Shown here in pieces: positions 1 to 6,979 of a DNA stretch of 10,877 bases (positions are counted from its first letter, which is position 1; each line of letters begins with the position of its first letter). The notes under the pieces were generated by a model that searched no databases, was not told the DNA's origin, and saw only the letters and a program-made list of their open reading frames with translations. The position numbers and the translations under genes are program-made. This stretch comes from Solirubrobacterales bacterium (GTDB taxonomy: Bacteria; Actinomycetota; Thermoleophilia; Solirubrobacterales; 70-9): positions 1 to 10,877 of the forward strand of contig JAUQWL010000221.1 of assembly GCA_030835185.1 (NCBI GenBank), written 5' to 3'.

Positions 1-1151
1 CCGGCCAGGGCGAGCATGGCGATGGTCAGCGGCCAGGCGACGACAGGGTTGCTGCGGCCGGTGCCGCGCAGCGAGGGGATCGAATCCGAGAAACCGGCCT
101 GGCGCTCGTGGATCACGATCGCGGCGAACGCAGCCATGTTCATCGCCAGGTAGGCGGCCAGGTAGAAAGTGAGCGCGTCGACTCCCTGCTGGGTTGCGAC
201 CACGATGCCGGCCAGCATGTAGCCGGCCTGGGCGACGCCCGAATACCCGAGCATGCGCTTGAGCGAGGTCTGGGCGATCGCGCCGACGTTGCCGACCAGG
301 ATCGAGATCGTGGCAAGCACCGCCAGGATCACGTCCCACTCCTCGACTATCGGCCCAAGCGCGACCAGGAAGAAGCGGATGAAGACCGCGAAGGCGGCCA
401 GCTTGGTCGCCGCCGACATGAATGCTGTCACCGGGGTCGGCGCGCCTTCGTACACATCCGGCGTCCACTGGTGGAACGGGGCTATCGAGACCTTGAAGGC
501 GAGGCCGACCGTGATCAGGCCGACACCGAGCAGGGTGAGCGAGTCGCTCAGCAGGCCTCCATCGACCAGTCCGGCGGCAATTTCCTCGAAGCCGGTGGCG
601 GCCGATGCGCCATAGATCAGGGCCATGCCATAAAGCAGGGTGGCCGAGCCGACCGAGCCGATGATCAGGTACTTGAGGCCGGACTCGAGCGACTCGCGGC
701 GACGGAGGTTGGTGCCGCAGAGCGCGTAAAGCGGGATCGAGAACAGCTCCAGCGCGACAAAGAAGGTCATCAGATTGTTCGCCATGGTCAGCATCACCAT
801 GCCGAGCGCCGAAGCCATCAACAGAGCGAGGAAGTCGGGTCTGCCGGCCTGCTTGCCGGAGGGATCGCCCTGGGCGAGCAGGACCGCGGTCGCGGCTGCA
901 GCCAGGATCAGCAGCGAGAAAACCACAGCGAGGCCGTCAATCCGCAATGAACCGTTGAGCAGGTCGGTACTCGCATCCCACTGCCAGATCAACAGTCCGG
1001 CCGTGGTCGCAAAGGCCAGCAGGGCGATGCCCGGAGCGAGCTTCCTGATCGAGTCGAAGACGGCGAACAGGACGACCAGGACCAGCCCGGCGCTCAGGGC
1101 GATGATCGGCGAGAGGCCGGCATAATCGATTTCCGGCGCGTTGAAGCTCAC
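1..1151 (-). CDS. nuoN: NADH-quinone oxidoreductase subunit N, 3' end cut by window edge
   Basis: NuoN is the antiporter-like membrane subunit nearest the quinone-side module and is thought to move one proton per cycle. The frame stays open from a GTG at 1151 to the left edge, giving 383 complete codons. The family is about 480-500 residues, so roughly the last 100 are missing. The start is chosen because the N-terminus (VSFNAPEIDYAGLSP) resembles NuoN N-termini, an AGGGAGG ribosome site lies 7 bases upstream, and GTG overlaps the nuoM stop as GTGA. Key residues are present: Glu135 in TM5 (ALELFSIPLYAL), Lys220 in TM7 followed by FHQWTPDVYEGAPTPV, and Lys250 in TM8 (SAATKLAAF). The conserved SLKRMLGYSGVAQAGYML follows near residue 296. 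The window ends around TM12, so the usual TM12 Lys cannot be checked. Unlike NuoL and NuoM here, NuoN keeps the standard TM5 Glu. Confidence 0.95.
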   Translation of the reverse strand, partial: MSFNAPEIDYAGLSPIIALSAGLVLVVLFAVFDSIRKLAPGIALLAFATTAGLLIWQWDASTDLLNGSLRIDGLAVVFSLLILAAAATAVLLAQGDPSGKQAGRPDFLALLMASALGMVMLTMANNLMTFFVALELFSIPLYALCGTNLRRRESLESGLKYLIIGSVGSATLLYGMALIYGASAATGFEEIAAGLVDGGLLSDSLTLLGVGLITVGLAFKVSIAPFHQWTPDVYEGAPTPVTAFMSAATKLAAFAVFIRFFLVALGPIVEEWDVILAVLATISILVGNVGAIAQTSLKRMLGYSGVAQAGYMLAGIVVATQQGVDALTFYLAAYLAMNMAAFAAIVIHERQAGFSDSIPSLRGTGRSNPVVAWPLTIAMLALA

Positions 1152-2617
1152 TGTGCGGCCTCCCTGCTGACTGCGACGGTCGCGTCAACCGAGTCCTCGG
1201 TACCGCTGAGCACGATCTGGGGACAGAAGGCCAGGACCACGATGATCACGACGATCGGCACGACGATCAGTCCGTCTCGCAGGGATATTTCGCGCGAATC
1301 GCTGTCGTCGGGCAGCGGGTTGTGCATGGTGCGCTGGTACATGCGCAGTGCATAGAAGGCGGCCAGGGCCACACCGGAAGAAGCGACGATCGCGATCGCG
1401 ACATCAGTGTTGAGGGCGCCGTTGAGGATGTAGAACTCGCCGATGAAGTTGGCCGATCCGGGCAGCGCCAGGGTCGCCATGGTGACGATCAGGAAGATCA
1501 CCGCAAAGACCGGTGCGCGCTTGGCGAGACCGCCCATCGGCCCGATGTCCTCGGAGCCGGTCCGCTCGGCGATCAGACCGACGATCAGGAAGGCCGGCAC
1601 GACGACCAGGCCGTGGTTGACCATCTGCAGCAGGGCGCCGTTGGCGCCGGTCGGGTCGAGCGCGAAGATGCCGAGCGTGATGAAGCCGAGCTGGGCGACC
1701 GAGGAAAACCCGAGGATCAGCCTCAGGTCGAGCTTGGTGAAGGCCATGACCGAGCCGTAGAGGATCGAGCCGAGCGCGATGATCAGCATCGTCGTCTGGA
1801 ACAGCTCGGCTGCGTCGGGCATGATCGGCAGCACCACACGCAGGAAGCCGTACGCCCCGACCTTTGAAAGTACGGCCGAGAACACGGCCAGGGCCGGCAG
1901 CGGAGCGGCGCGGTAGGCGTCGGGCATCCAGCCGTGGAGCGGGAAGGCCGGCATCTTGACCAGAAAGGCCGCGGCAAAGAACCAGAAGATCCAGTTCTGC
2001 GAGCCCGACGGCAGGCCCTTTTCGGCGAGCTCGGCCATGTTGAAGGTGAGCTGTCCGCCATCGGCGGCGATCACACCGACCGCGACCGCGCCGACCAGCA
2101 TCAACAGCGAGCCGATCAGCGTGAAGACGATCATCTTGACCGTGGCCGAGCCGGCGGTCACGCCGTCGCGGTCCTTGCCCCAGATGCCGAACAGGAAGTA
2201 GAACGGCACGATCATCAGATCGAAGAAGAGGACGAAGAGCAACAGGTCCTGGGCGAGAAAGGCACCGAGCGTGGCGGTCTGACCGGCCAGCAGCATGAAG
2301 TAGAAAAGGCCGTCACGGTCGGTTCCGCGGCTGGCGGTGAAGGCGACCGCCGGAACCCATGCGATCGCGGTCAACAGCACGAGAAAGACCGAGATGCCGT
2401 CGACTCCGAGGCTGTAGTCGATGCCGAGACCGGGAATCCAGGTGACGTCGACGACGTACTGCATGCCACCCGACGGATCTACGCCGAGTGCGACGATCGC
2501 CGCCAGGACCAGGGTGACAACCGCTCCGAGGCCGGCGGCCCACGGTGCGAAGCGGCGCGGAACAAGCAGGGCGATGAGACCGAAGACGAGCGGAGTCCAG
2601 AGGATCGAGTTCAGCAT
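1148..2617 (-). CDS. nuoM: NADH-quinone oxidoreductase subunit M (antiporter-like proton channel)
   Basis: NuoM is the middle antiporter-like subunit of the membrane arm. The 489-residue protein matches the usual family length and is almost entirely hydrophobic, consistent with 14 membrane helices. Visible key residues: Lys221 in TM7 within AFLVKMPAFPLHGWMPDAY, Lys252 in TM8 (AVLSKVGAYGFLR), His335 (QMVNHGL) and Glu394 in TM12 (ANFIGEFYIL). These align with E. coli Lys234, Lys265, His348 and Glu407. The TM5 position equivalent to E. coli Glu144 is Asp133 (FFDLMIVPFYFLF), a conservative but unusual change. The ATG at 2617 overlaps the nuoL TGA by one base and has a GGAG 6 bases upstream, partly in the nuoL end. 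The short hydrophilic tail after about residue 470 is rich in Asp, Glu, Ser and Val. Confidence 0.97.
   Translation of the reverse strand: MLNSILWTPLVFGLIALLVPRRFAPWAAGLGAVVTLVLAAIVALGVDPSGGMQYVVDVTWIPGLGIDYSLGVDGISVFLVLLTAIAWVPAVAFTASRGTDRDGLFYFMLLAGQTATLGAFLAQDLLLFVLFFDLMIVPFYFLFGIWGKDRDGVTAGSATVKMIVFTLIGSLLMLVGAVAVGVIAADGGQLTFNMAELAEKGLPSGSQNWIFWFFAAAFLVKMPAFPLHGWMPDAYRAAPLPALAVFSAVLSKVGAYGFLRVVLPIMPDAAELFQTTMLIIALGSILYGSVMAFTKLDLRLILGFSSVAQLGFITLGIFALDPTGANGALLQMVNHGLVVVPAFLIVGLIAERTGSEDIGPMGGLAKRAPVFAVIFLIVTMATLALPGSANFIGEFYILNGALNTDVAIAIVASSGVALAAFYALRMYQRTMHNPLPDDSDSREISLRDGLIVVPIVVIIVVLAFCPQIVLSGTEDSVDATVAVSREAAQ
1159..1165 (-). promoter_or_regulatory. ribosome binding site of nuoN
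   Basis: The minus strand reads AGGGAGG inside the end of nuoM, 7 bases before the GTG at 1151. It supports the GTG start that overlaps the nuoM stop codon, in preference to the first in-frame ATG far downstream. Confidence 0.7.
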
Positions 2618-4626
2618 CAGATGCTCCGGATCAGGAAGTAGAGGGCGACGGCGACGATGCCGCTCAGCATCAGGAAGGCGTAGCCGCGCAGCATGCCGCT
2701 CTGGAGTTCACGCACCGCACCGCCTGCCGACCGTACGGTGGCGATAGTGCCGCCGGTCAGGCCGTTGATGAGGAACGGCTCGAATATCCGGTCGGCGAAG
2801 CTGCCGACTCCCTTGACCGGACGGACCACCAGGAAGTCGACGATCTGATCGCCGTACCACTTGTTGACGAACAGTGTGTAGAGCAGGCGGAAACGCCGGC
2901 GGATCGTTGCCGGCGCCGTCGGCCGCTTGACGTACAACCACCAGGCGAGCGCGATGCCGGCTATCGAGATAACGGCGCCCTCAGCCAGGCCGAGCCAGGC
3001 CGAAGAAACCGACGGATGCGTTGCCGCGAGAGGCGAGTCCTCGAAGGTCGGTTCGAGGAAACTGGTCACCACGTCGTCGACTCCCGGAATCTGGAGCAGC
3101 CCACCGACCAGGGCGAGAAAGCCGAGTACGGCCATACCGATCTTCATTCCGGGCGCCTGTTCGGCGATGTGGTGTTCCTCCCCCGGGAAACCGACCTCGG
3201 TGTCCTCCCGCCCCCCGGTCGCCGGATTGACCGGCTCACCGTGGACCACATGCCCGGTTTCGATCAGGTGGGCGGTCTCTTCGCATGGAGGTCCCGGCAG
3301 GATTCTGAAGACGATCCGGAACGAATAGATCGCGGTCAGGAAGGCCCCGATGAAGCCGCCGACCACGAAGATTTCGTACCAGCCACCGCGGAAGGCGGCA
3401 AAGTCGAGGATCTCGTCCTTGGAGAACCAGCCCGAAGTGCCGGGGAAACCGGACAGTGCCAGCGCACCGATGATCAGCATCGCAGCGGTGAACGGCATCG
3501 CCTTGCCGAAACCTTTCATGCGATCGATGTTCTGGTTGTTGGCCATCGCCGCGATGATCGAGCCGGCCGCCATGAACAGCAACGCCTTGAAGAAGGCGTG
3601 GGTCATCAGGTGGAACATGCCGGCCGAGTAGGCACCGATGCCGACGGCGACGAACATGTACCCGATCTGGCTCATCGTCGAGTAGGCGATGATGCGTTTG
3701 AGGTCGGTGACGGCGATCGCGATCGTGCCCGCGATCAGCAGCGTCACAAGGCCGACGATCGCGGTGAGGTCGGCGGCAGCCGGGGCGAGTTCGAACAGCG
3801 GATGGGCCCGGGCGACCAGGTAGACGCCGGCGGTGACCATGGTCGCGGCGTGGATCAAGGCCGAAACCGGGGTCGGGCCCTCCATCGCATCGGCCAACCA
3901 GGTGTGGAACGGCATCTGGGCCGACTTGGCGAAAGCGCCGACCAGGAGGCAGAGACAGATCGCGACGATCGACCACTCGTTGGTCTGGAAGACCTCAGGT
4001 GCCTTCTCGAAGACGGCACCGTAATCGATCACGCCGAGGTCCCGGAAGATCAGGATTGCCGCGATGTAGAGGCCGATGTCACCGATCACGTTGATCACGA
4101 AGGCCTTCATGCCGGCCCTGGTCGCGGTCTCGCGGCGATACCAGTAGCTGATCAGGGCATAGGAAGCGAAGCCGACGAAGGCCCAGCCGACGATCAGCAG
4201 AACGAAGTTGCCGGCCAGTACCAGCAGCAGCATCGAGAAGACGAAGAAGTTGAGGTAGCTGAAGAACCGGTGGTAGCCCTGGTCCGACTGCATGTAGGAG
4301 AACGAGTAGATGTGAATCAGCGAGGAGACGCCGGTGACGACCAGCACCATGAAGGCCGACAGCGGATCGACGTAGATGCCGAGATCGATCTGGAAGCCTC
4401 CGACCGAGGCGTACTGCCAGAGGCTGTCGGCTACGTGCCGGGATTCGGCGGGCTCGCCCTGGAGCGAGATCGTCGCGGCGATGCCGCAGGCAAATGCGGC
4501 GACGATCGCGCCGACGCCGATCATCCCGGCGGCGCGGGCGGGCAGAACCCTGAAGGTCAGGCCGATGACGACCGAACCGAGCAGAGGGAAGAGCAGGACG
4601 AGCCAGCCCCAGAAAGCCGCGTTCAT
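2617..4626 (-). CDS. nuoL: NADH-quinone oxidoreductase subunit L (distal antiporter-like subunit)
   Basis: NuoL is the distal antiporter-like subunit, with an extra C-terminal lateral helix that runs along the membrane arm and ends in TM16. The 669 residues fit the family. Key residues: Asp183 (NVIGDIGLY), Lys234 in TM7 (GAFAKSAQMPFHTWLADAM), then the signature EGPTPVSALIHAATMVTAGV with His259, His339 and His343 with Lys347 (HAFFKALLF), and Lys403 (FSKDEIL). TM5 reads LLIVGWAFVGFASYALISY, so the residue at the E. coli Glu144 position is Ala149 and no other acid lies in the helix. A hydrophilic, His/Glu-rich loop of about 46 residues (447-492) sits between late membrane helices. The C-terminal part (about 585-645) contains the amphipathic lateral-helix region, and the final hydrophobic segment is TM16. 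ATG at 4626 overlaps the nuoK stop as ATGA, with AAGGAG 8 bases upstream. Confidence 0.97.
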   Translation of the reverse strand: MNAAFWGWLVLLFPLLGSVVIGLTFRVLPARAAGMIGVGAIVAAFACGIAATISLQGEPAESRHVADSLWQYASVGGFQIDLGIYVDPLSAFMVLVVTGVSSLIHIYSFSYMQSDQGYHRFFSYLNFFVFSMLLLVLAGNFVLLIVGWAFVGFASYALISYWYRRETATRAGMKAFVINVIGDIGLYIAAILIFRDLGVIDYGAVFEKAPEVFQTNEWSIVAICLCLLVGAFAKSAQMPFHTWLADAMEGPTPVSALIHAATMVTAGVYLVARAHPLFELAPAAADLTAIVGLVTLLIAGTIAIAVTDLKRIIAYSTMSQIGYMFVAVGIGAYSAGMFHLMTHAFFKALLFMAAGSIIAAMANNQNIDRMKGFGKAMPFTAAMLIIGALALSGFPGTSGWFSKDEILDFAAFRGGWYEIFVVGGFIGAFLTAIYSFRIVFRILPGPPCEETAHLIETGHVVHGEPVNPATGGREDTEVGFPGEEHHIAEQAPGMKIGMAVLGFLALVGGLLQIPGVDDVVTSFLEPTFEDSPLAATHPSVSSAWLGLAEGAVISIAGIALAWWLYVKRPTAPATIRRRFRLLYTLFVNKWYGDQIVDFLVVRPVKGVGSFADRIFEPFLINGLTGGTIATVRSAGGAVRELQSGMLRGYAFLMLSGIVAVALYFLIRSI

Positions 4627-4922
4627 CCCTGCAGCTCCTTCATCTCGTCGACATCGAGGGGGATCCGGCGGCGGAACATGGCGACCACCAGACCGAGGCC
4701 GACCACGACCTCGGCTGCGGCGACGACCAGGACCATGAGGACGAAGACCTGTCCGTCACCGTCGCCGTGAAGGCGGCTGAAGGAGAGCAGGGCCAGACCG
4801 CCACCGCTCAGCATCAACTCGAGACAGAGCAGTATGACGACGGGGTTGCGGCGGATCAGGACGCCGGCCAGGCCGATCGAGAAAAGCAGCGCCGAAAGGA
4901 CGAGGTACCACTCGATCGCCAT
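4623..4922 (-). CDS. nuoK: NADH-quinone oxidoreductase subunit K
   Basis: NuoK is a three-helix membrane subunit (homologous to ND4L and MrpC) that links the quinone module to the antiporter-like subunits. The 99 residues match the usual 100 or so. The two functional membrane glutamates are present: Glu35 in TM2 (ILLCLELMLSGGG) and Glu71 in TM3 (LVVAAAEVVVGLGLVVAMF), corresponding to E. coli Glu36 and Glu72. The DGQ before TM3 (residues 56-58) and the Arg-rich end of TM3 are also typical. Unusually, the stretch after Glu35 reads LMLSGGGLALL, where families normally have Asn-Ala and a following polar residue. ATG at 4922 overlaps the nuoJ TGA by one base. The upstream sequence is only a G-rich run, not a classical ribosome site, so translation is probably coupled to nuoJ. 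Confidence 0.96.
   Translation of the reverse strand: MAIEWYLVLSALLFSIGLAGVLIRRNPVVILLCLELMLSGGGLALLSFSRLHGDGDGQVFVLMVLVVAAAEVVVGLGLVVAMFRRRIPLDVDEMKELQG
4635..4640 (-). promoter_or_regulatory. ribosome binding site of nuoL
   Basis: AAGGAG on the minus strand lies inside the last codons of nuoK, 8 bases from the ATG at 4626. It is a near-ideal Shine-Dalgarno sequence and confirms the overlapping ATGA start. Confidence 0.7.
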
Positions 4923-5446
4923 CAGCCGGCCCCCCCGGTCTCTTTCTTGCGGCCGGCCAGGACGATCGCCGCGACCGCGGCAACCAGCAGCAGCATCGAC
5001 GCTGCTTCGAAGGCGATCAGGAAGTCTTCGAGCATCAACCGGCCGACTGCCTCGGGCGTTCCGAATCCGGCAGGCACGTCGGCAACTCCCTCGCCGCCGA
5101 GCCCGATCAGAGCCGAACCGAGCACGGCGATCGAGATTTCGATGAACAGGGCTGCGGCCAGTACTGGCCCGAAGACCCTCAGTTGTGGTGCGGAGTCGAA
5201 CAGCGGTTCTTCGATCCCGCCCACATAGGCGGCGACGAAGACGTAGATCACCATGACCGCGCCGGCGTATACGACGATCTGGGCGGCGGCGATGAACTGC
5301 GCCCGGAGCAGCAGGAAGATCCCGGCCAGGAAGACCAGGTGAACGACCAGCGCGAGCACGCTGTAAAACGGGTTGCGCAGGGCCACGACGGCGATCGCCC
5401 CGCCGATCGCGCCGATCGCGCCCGCAAAGAAAGCGACTTCGACCAC
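4922..5446 (-). CDS. nuoJ: NADH-quinone oxidoreductase subunit J
   Basis: NuoJ (ND6 homologue) is a five-helix membrane subunit next to NuoK and NuoH. Its TM3 carries the pi-bulge implicated in coupling. The 174-residue product has the family pattern: ALRNPFYSVLALVV near residue 22, then QFIAAAQIVVYAGAVMVIYV (50-69), with Tyr60 and the conserved YAGA in TM3. The open frame continues upstream into nuoI, but that portion is Arg-rich and antisense to nothing recognisable. The start is set at GTG 5446, which overlaps the nuoI TAG by one base and has GGGGAGAGGG just upstream. The last codons contain a run of seven G (4930-4936 on the plus strand as C), ending in the hydrophilic tail RKKETGGAG. Sequence outside the first 75 residues is less conserved, as is usual for NuoJ. 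Confidence 0.93.
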   Translation of the reverse strand: MVEVAFFAGAIGAIGGAIAVVALRNPFYSVLALVVHLVFLAGIFLLLRAQFIAAAQIVVYAGAVMVIYVFVAAYVGGIEEPLFDSAPQLRVFGPVLAAALFIEISIAVLGSALIGLGGEGVADVPAGFGTPEAVGRLMLEDFLIAFEAASMLLLVAAVAAIVLAGRKKETGGAG

Positions 5447-5976
5447 TACTCGCCCTCTCCCCTCAGCGGCGTGCGGTCGATCGCCTCGGCCAGCAGCATC
5501 TCCTTGGTGAAGATCAGGTCGGAGCGGTTGTAATCGGCCATCTCGAAGTCGTGGCCCATGGTGATCGCGTCGAACGGGCAGGCCATCTCGCAGTAGCCGC
5601 AGAAGATGCAGCGGGCGAGGTTGATCTCGTAAACCGCGGCAAAACGCTCGCCGGCCGAGACCCGGTTTTCGGGATCGTTCTCGGCGGCGACCACGCGGAT
5701 GCACTCGGCCGGACAGGCGGCGGCGCAAAGTGAACAGCCGACGCACTTCTCGAGGTGTGAATCCTCGAAGCGATGGAGCTTGTGACGGCCGCGAAAGCGC
5801 GGGTAGACCGGGGTCTTTTCCTCCGGGTACTGGATCGTCACCGGCTCGTCGAAGAGCCTGCCCATGGTCGTGCGCAGGCCGCGCAGGGTCTCGCCGAAGG
5901 CGCGGTAGGCACCACCGGCACCGCCCGGCTCGGGCCCTCGTGGAACGACTTTGATTTCTTCGGGGCTGATGCTCAT
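5446..5976 (-). CDS. nuoI: NADH-quinone oxidoreductase subunit I (two 4Fe-4S clusters)
   Basis: NuoI (TYKY homologue) is an 8Fe ferredoxin-like peripheral subunit that carries electrons from NuoG to cluster N2 in NuoB. The 176 residues contain two CxxCxxCxxxCP motifs: Cys78, Cys81, Cys84 and Cys88 (EKCVGCSLCAAACP), and Cys123, Cys126, Cys129 and Cys133 (ARCIFCGYCEMACP). By family convention these bind N6a and N6b, each cluster sharing ligands between motifs. The insertion between them (about 92-119) and the C-terminal FTKEMLL fit the family. The N-terminus before residue 30 is Gly/Pro-rich and variable. ATG at 5976 overlaps the nuoH stop as ATGA. The region upstream is only GGTGGTGG, a weak ribosome site, so coupling to nuoH is likely. 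Confidence 0.97.
   Translation of the reverse strand: MSISPEEIKVVPRGPEPGGAGGAYRAFGETLRGLRTTMGRLFDEPVTIQYPEEKTPVYPRFRGRHKLHRFEDSHLEKCVGCSLCAAACPAECIRVVAAENDPENRVSAGERFAAVYEINLARCIFCGYCEMACPFDAITMGHDFEMADYNRSDLIFTKEMLLAEAIDRTPLRGEGE
5453..5462 (-). promoter_or_regulatory. ribosome binding site of nuoJ
   Basis: The minus strand reads GGGGAGAGGG in the last codons of nuoI, about 6 bases before the GTG at 5446. It decides the nuoJ start against longer in-frame readings that would run far into nuoI. Confidence 0.6.
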
Positions 5977-6977
5977 GTGGCCACCACCAGAACTGCCGTT
6001 GCCAGCACGTTGAGGGTTGCGATCGGGAGAAGGACCTTCCAGCCGAAGCTCATCAGCTGGTCGTAGCGGAACCGGGGCAGCGTAGCCCGGATCCAGATGA
6101 AGAACGCAGTCACCGCAAGCATCTTGACCAGCATCCAGACCGGGTCGAGCCAGGAGGGCCCGGGGCCCATCCAGCCGCCGAGGAACATGGTCGAGGCGAT
6201 GCCGGAGATGATCAGGATTTCCATGTACTCGGCAAAGAAGTACGAGCCGAAGCGCATGCCTCCATATTCCGTGCTGTAGCCGGCGACCAGTTCGGCGTCG
6301 GCCTCGGGAAGGTCGAACGGCACCCGGTTGGTCTCGGCGAAGCCGGCGACCATGAAGATCAGGAAGCCGACGATCTGCGGAACGATGAACCAGATCTCGC
6401 CCTGAGCCTTGACGATGTCGACCAGTGAGAGCGAACCGGCCATCATCACCACGCCAAGCAGCGAGAGGCCCATCGCGATCTCGTAGGAGATCAGCTGTGC
6501 GGCCGAGCGCATTGCGCCGAGGAAGGAGTATTTGGAGCCCGAAGCCCAGCCGCCGAGCAGGAGTCCATAGAAGCCGATCGCGCCGAAGGCGAAGAAGTAG
6601 AGGATTCCGATCGGCAGGTCGACACCGTAGAGGCCGACCTCTCCCTGGACGTCGCCGAAGGGCAGGATGGCCAGGGTGATGACCGCAGCGAAGATGCTGA
6701 TCGCCGGGGCGATCTCGTAGAGGAACGGCACCGCCCCCCGGGGGCGAAAACCCTGTTTGGAGAGCAGCTTGCCGACGTCGGCCAGCGGCTGTAACGCGCC
6801 GTACGGTCCGACACGGTTCGGGCCGTAGCGCTGCTGGAAGCGGCCGAGCAGTTTGCGTTCGACCAGAAGGACGACCGGGACGATGCTGAGCAGGACGATG
6901 AAGATCAGCAGCGACTTGACGATCATGATCCAGGTCGCGTCGACGAAGCTCGTATCCCCCAGCAGCGGTGCGATCAC
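5973..6977 (-). CDS. nuoH: NADH-quinone oxidoreductase subunit H
   Basis: NuoH (ND1 homologue) anchors the peripheral arm, forms much of the quinone channel and starts the hydrophilic axis across the membrane arm. The 334 residues with about eight membrane helices match the family. Recognisable blocks: ERKLLGRFQQRYGPNRVGPY (40-59) followed by GALQPLADVGKLLSK, then GGWASGSKYSFLGAMRSAAQ with ISYE (142-166), and the acidic loop AETNRVPFDLPEADAELVAG (214-233) followed by YSTEYGG. In that loop Asp222, Glu225, Asp227 and Glu229 stand where E. coli has Asp213, Glu216, Glu218 and Glu220, so one Glu is Asp. GTG at 6977 is chosen because GGGGAG lies 8 bases upstream and it starts 2 bases after the nuoG stop. 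The longer in-frame reading upstream encodes an Arg/Gly-rich antifamily sequence and is a shadow of nuoG. Confidence 0.95.
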   Translation of the reverse strand: MIAPLLGDTSFVDATWIMIVKSLLIFIVLLSIVPVVLLVERKLLGRFQQRYGPNRVGPYGALQPLADVGKLLSKQGFRPRGAVPFLYEIAPAISIFAAVITLAILPFGDVQGEVGLYGVDLPIGILYFFAFGAIGFYGLLLGGWASGSKYSFLGAMRSAAQLISYEIAMGLSLLGVVMMAGSLSLVDIVKAQGEIWFIVPQIVGFLIFMVAGFAETNRVPFDLPEADAELVAGYSTEYGGMRFGSYFFAEYMEILIISGIASTMFLGGWMGPGPSWLDPVWMLVKMLAVTAFFIWIRATLPRFRYDQLMSFGWKVLLPIATLNVLATAVLVVAT

Positions 6978-6979
6978 GG

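Noticed and set aside
108..950. Open frame of 280 codons on the plus strand over the nuoN region
   Set aside because: It lies opposite a continuous NuoN frame with all channel motifs; its charged product matches nothing I recognise.
1380..1410. Repeated GCGATCGC-like palindromes here and at about 3713 and 5393, resembling the HIP1 element of cyanobacteria
   Set aside because: They fall in codon runs for Ile-Ala and Ala-Ile (ATC GCG) in membrane proteins and are not spaced or positioned as a separate element. The protein families do not point to cyanobacteria.
3016..4770. Open frame of 584 codons on the plus strand, opposite nuoL
   Set aside because: Antisense to nuoL throughout; composition is highly charged and repetitive, with no recognisable fold. 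It is a by-product of third-position G/C bias.
5393..5423. Short tandem GGCGCGATC units at the nuoJ 5' end
   Set aside because: They encode a Gly-Ala-Ile membrane helix (residues 9-19) in frame; two to three imperfect units are easily explained by codon choice.
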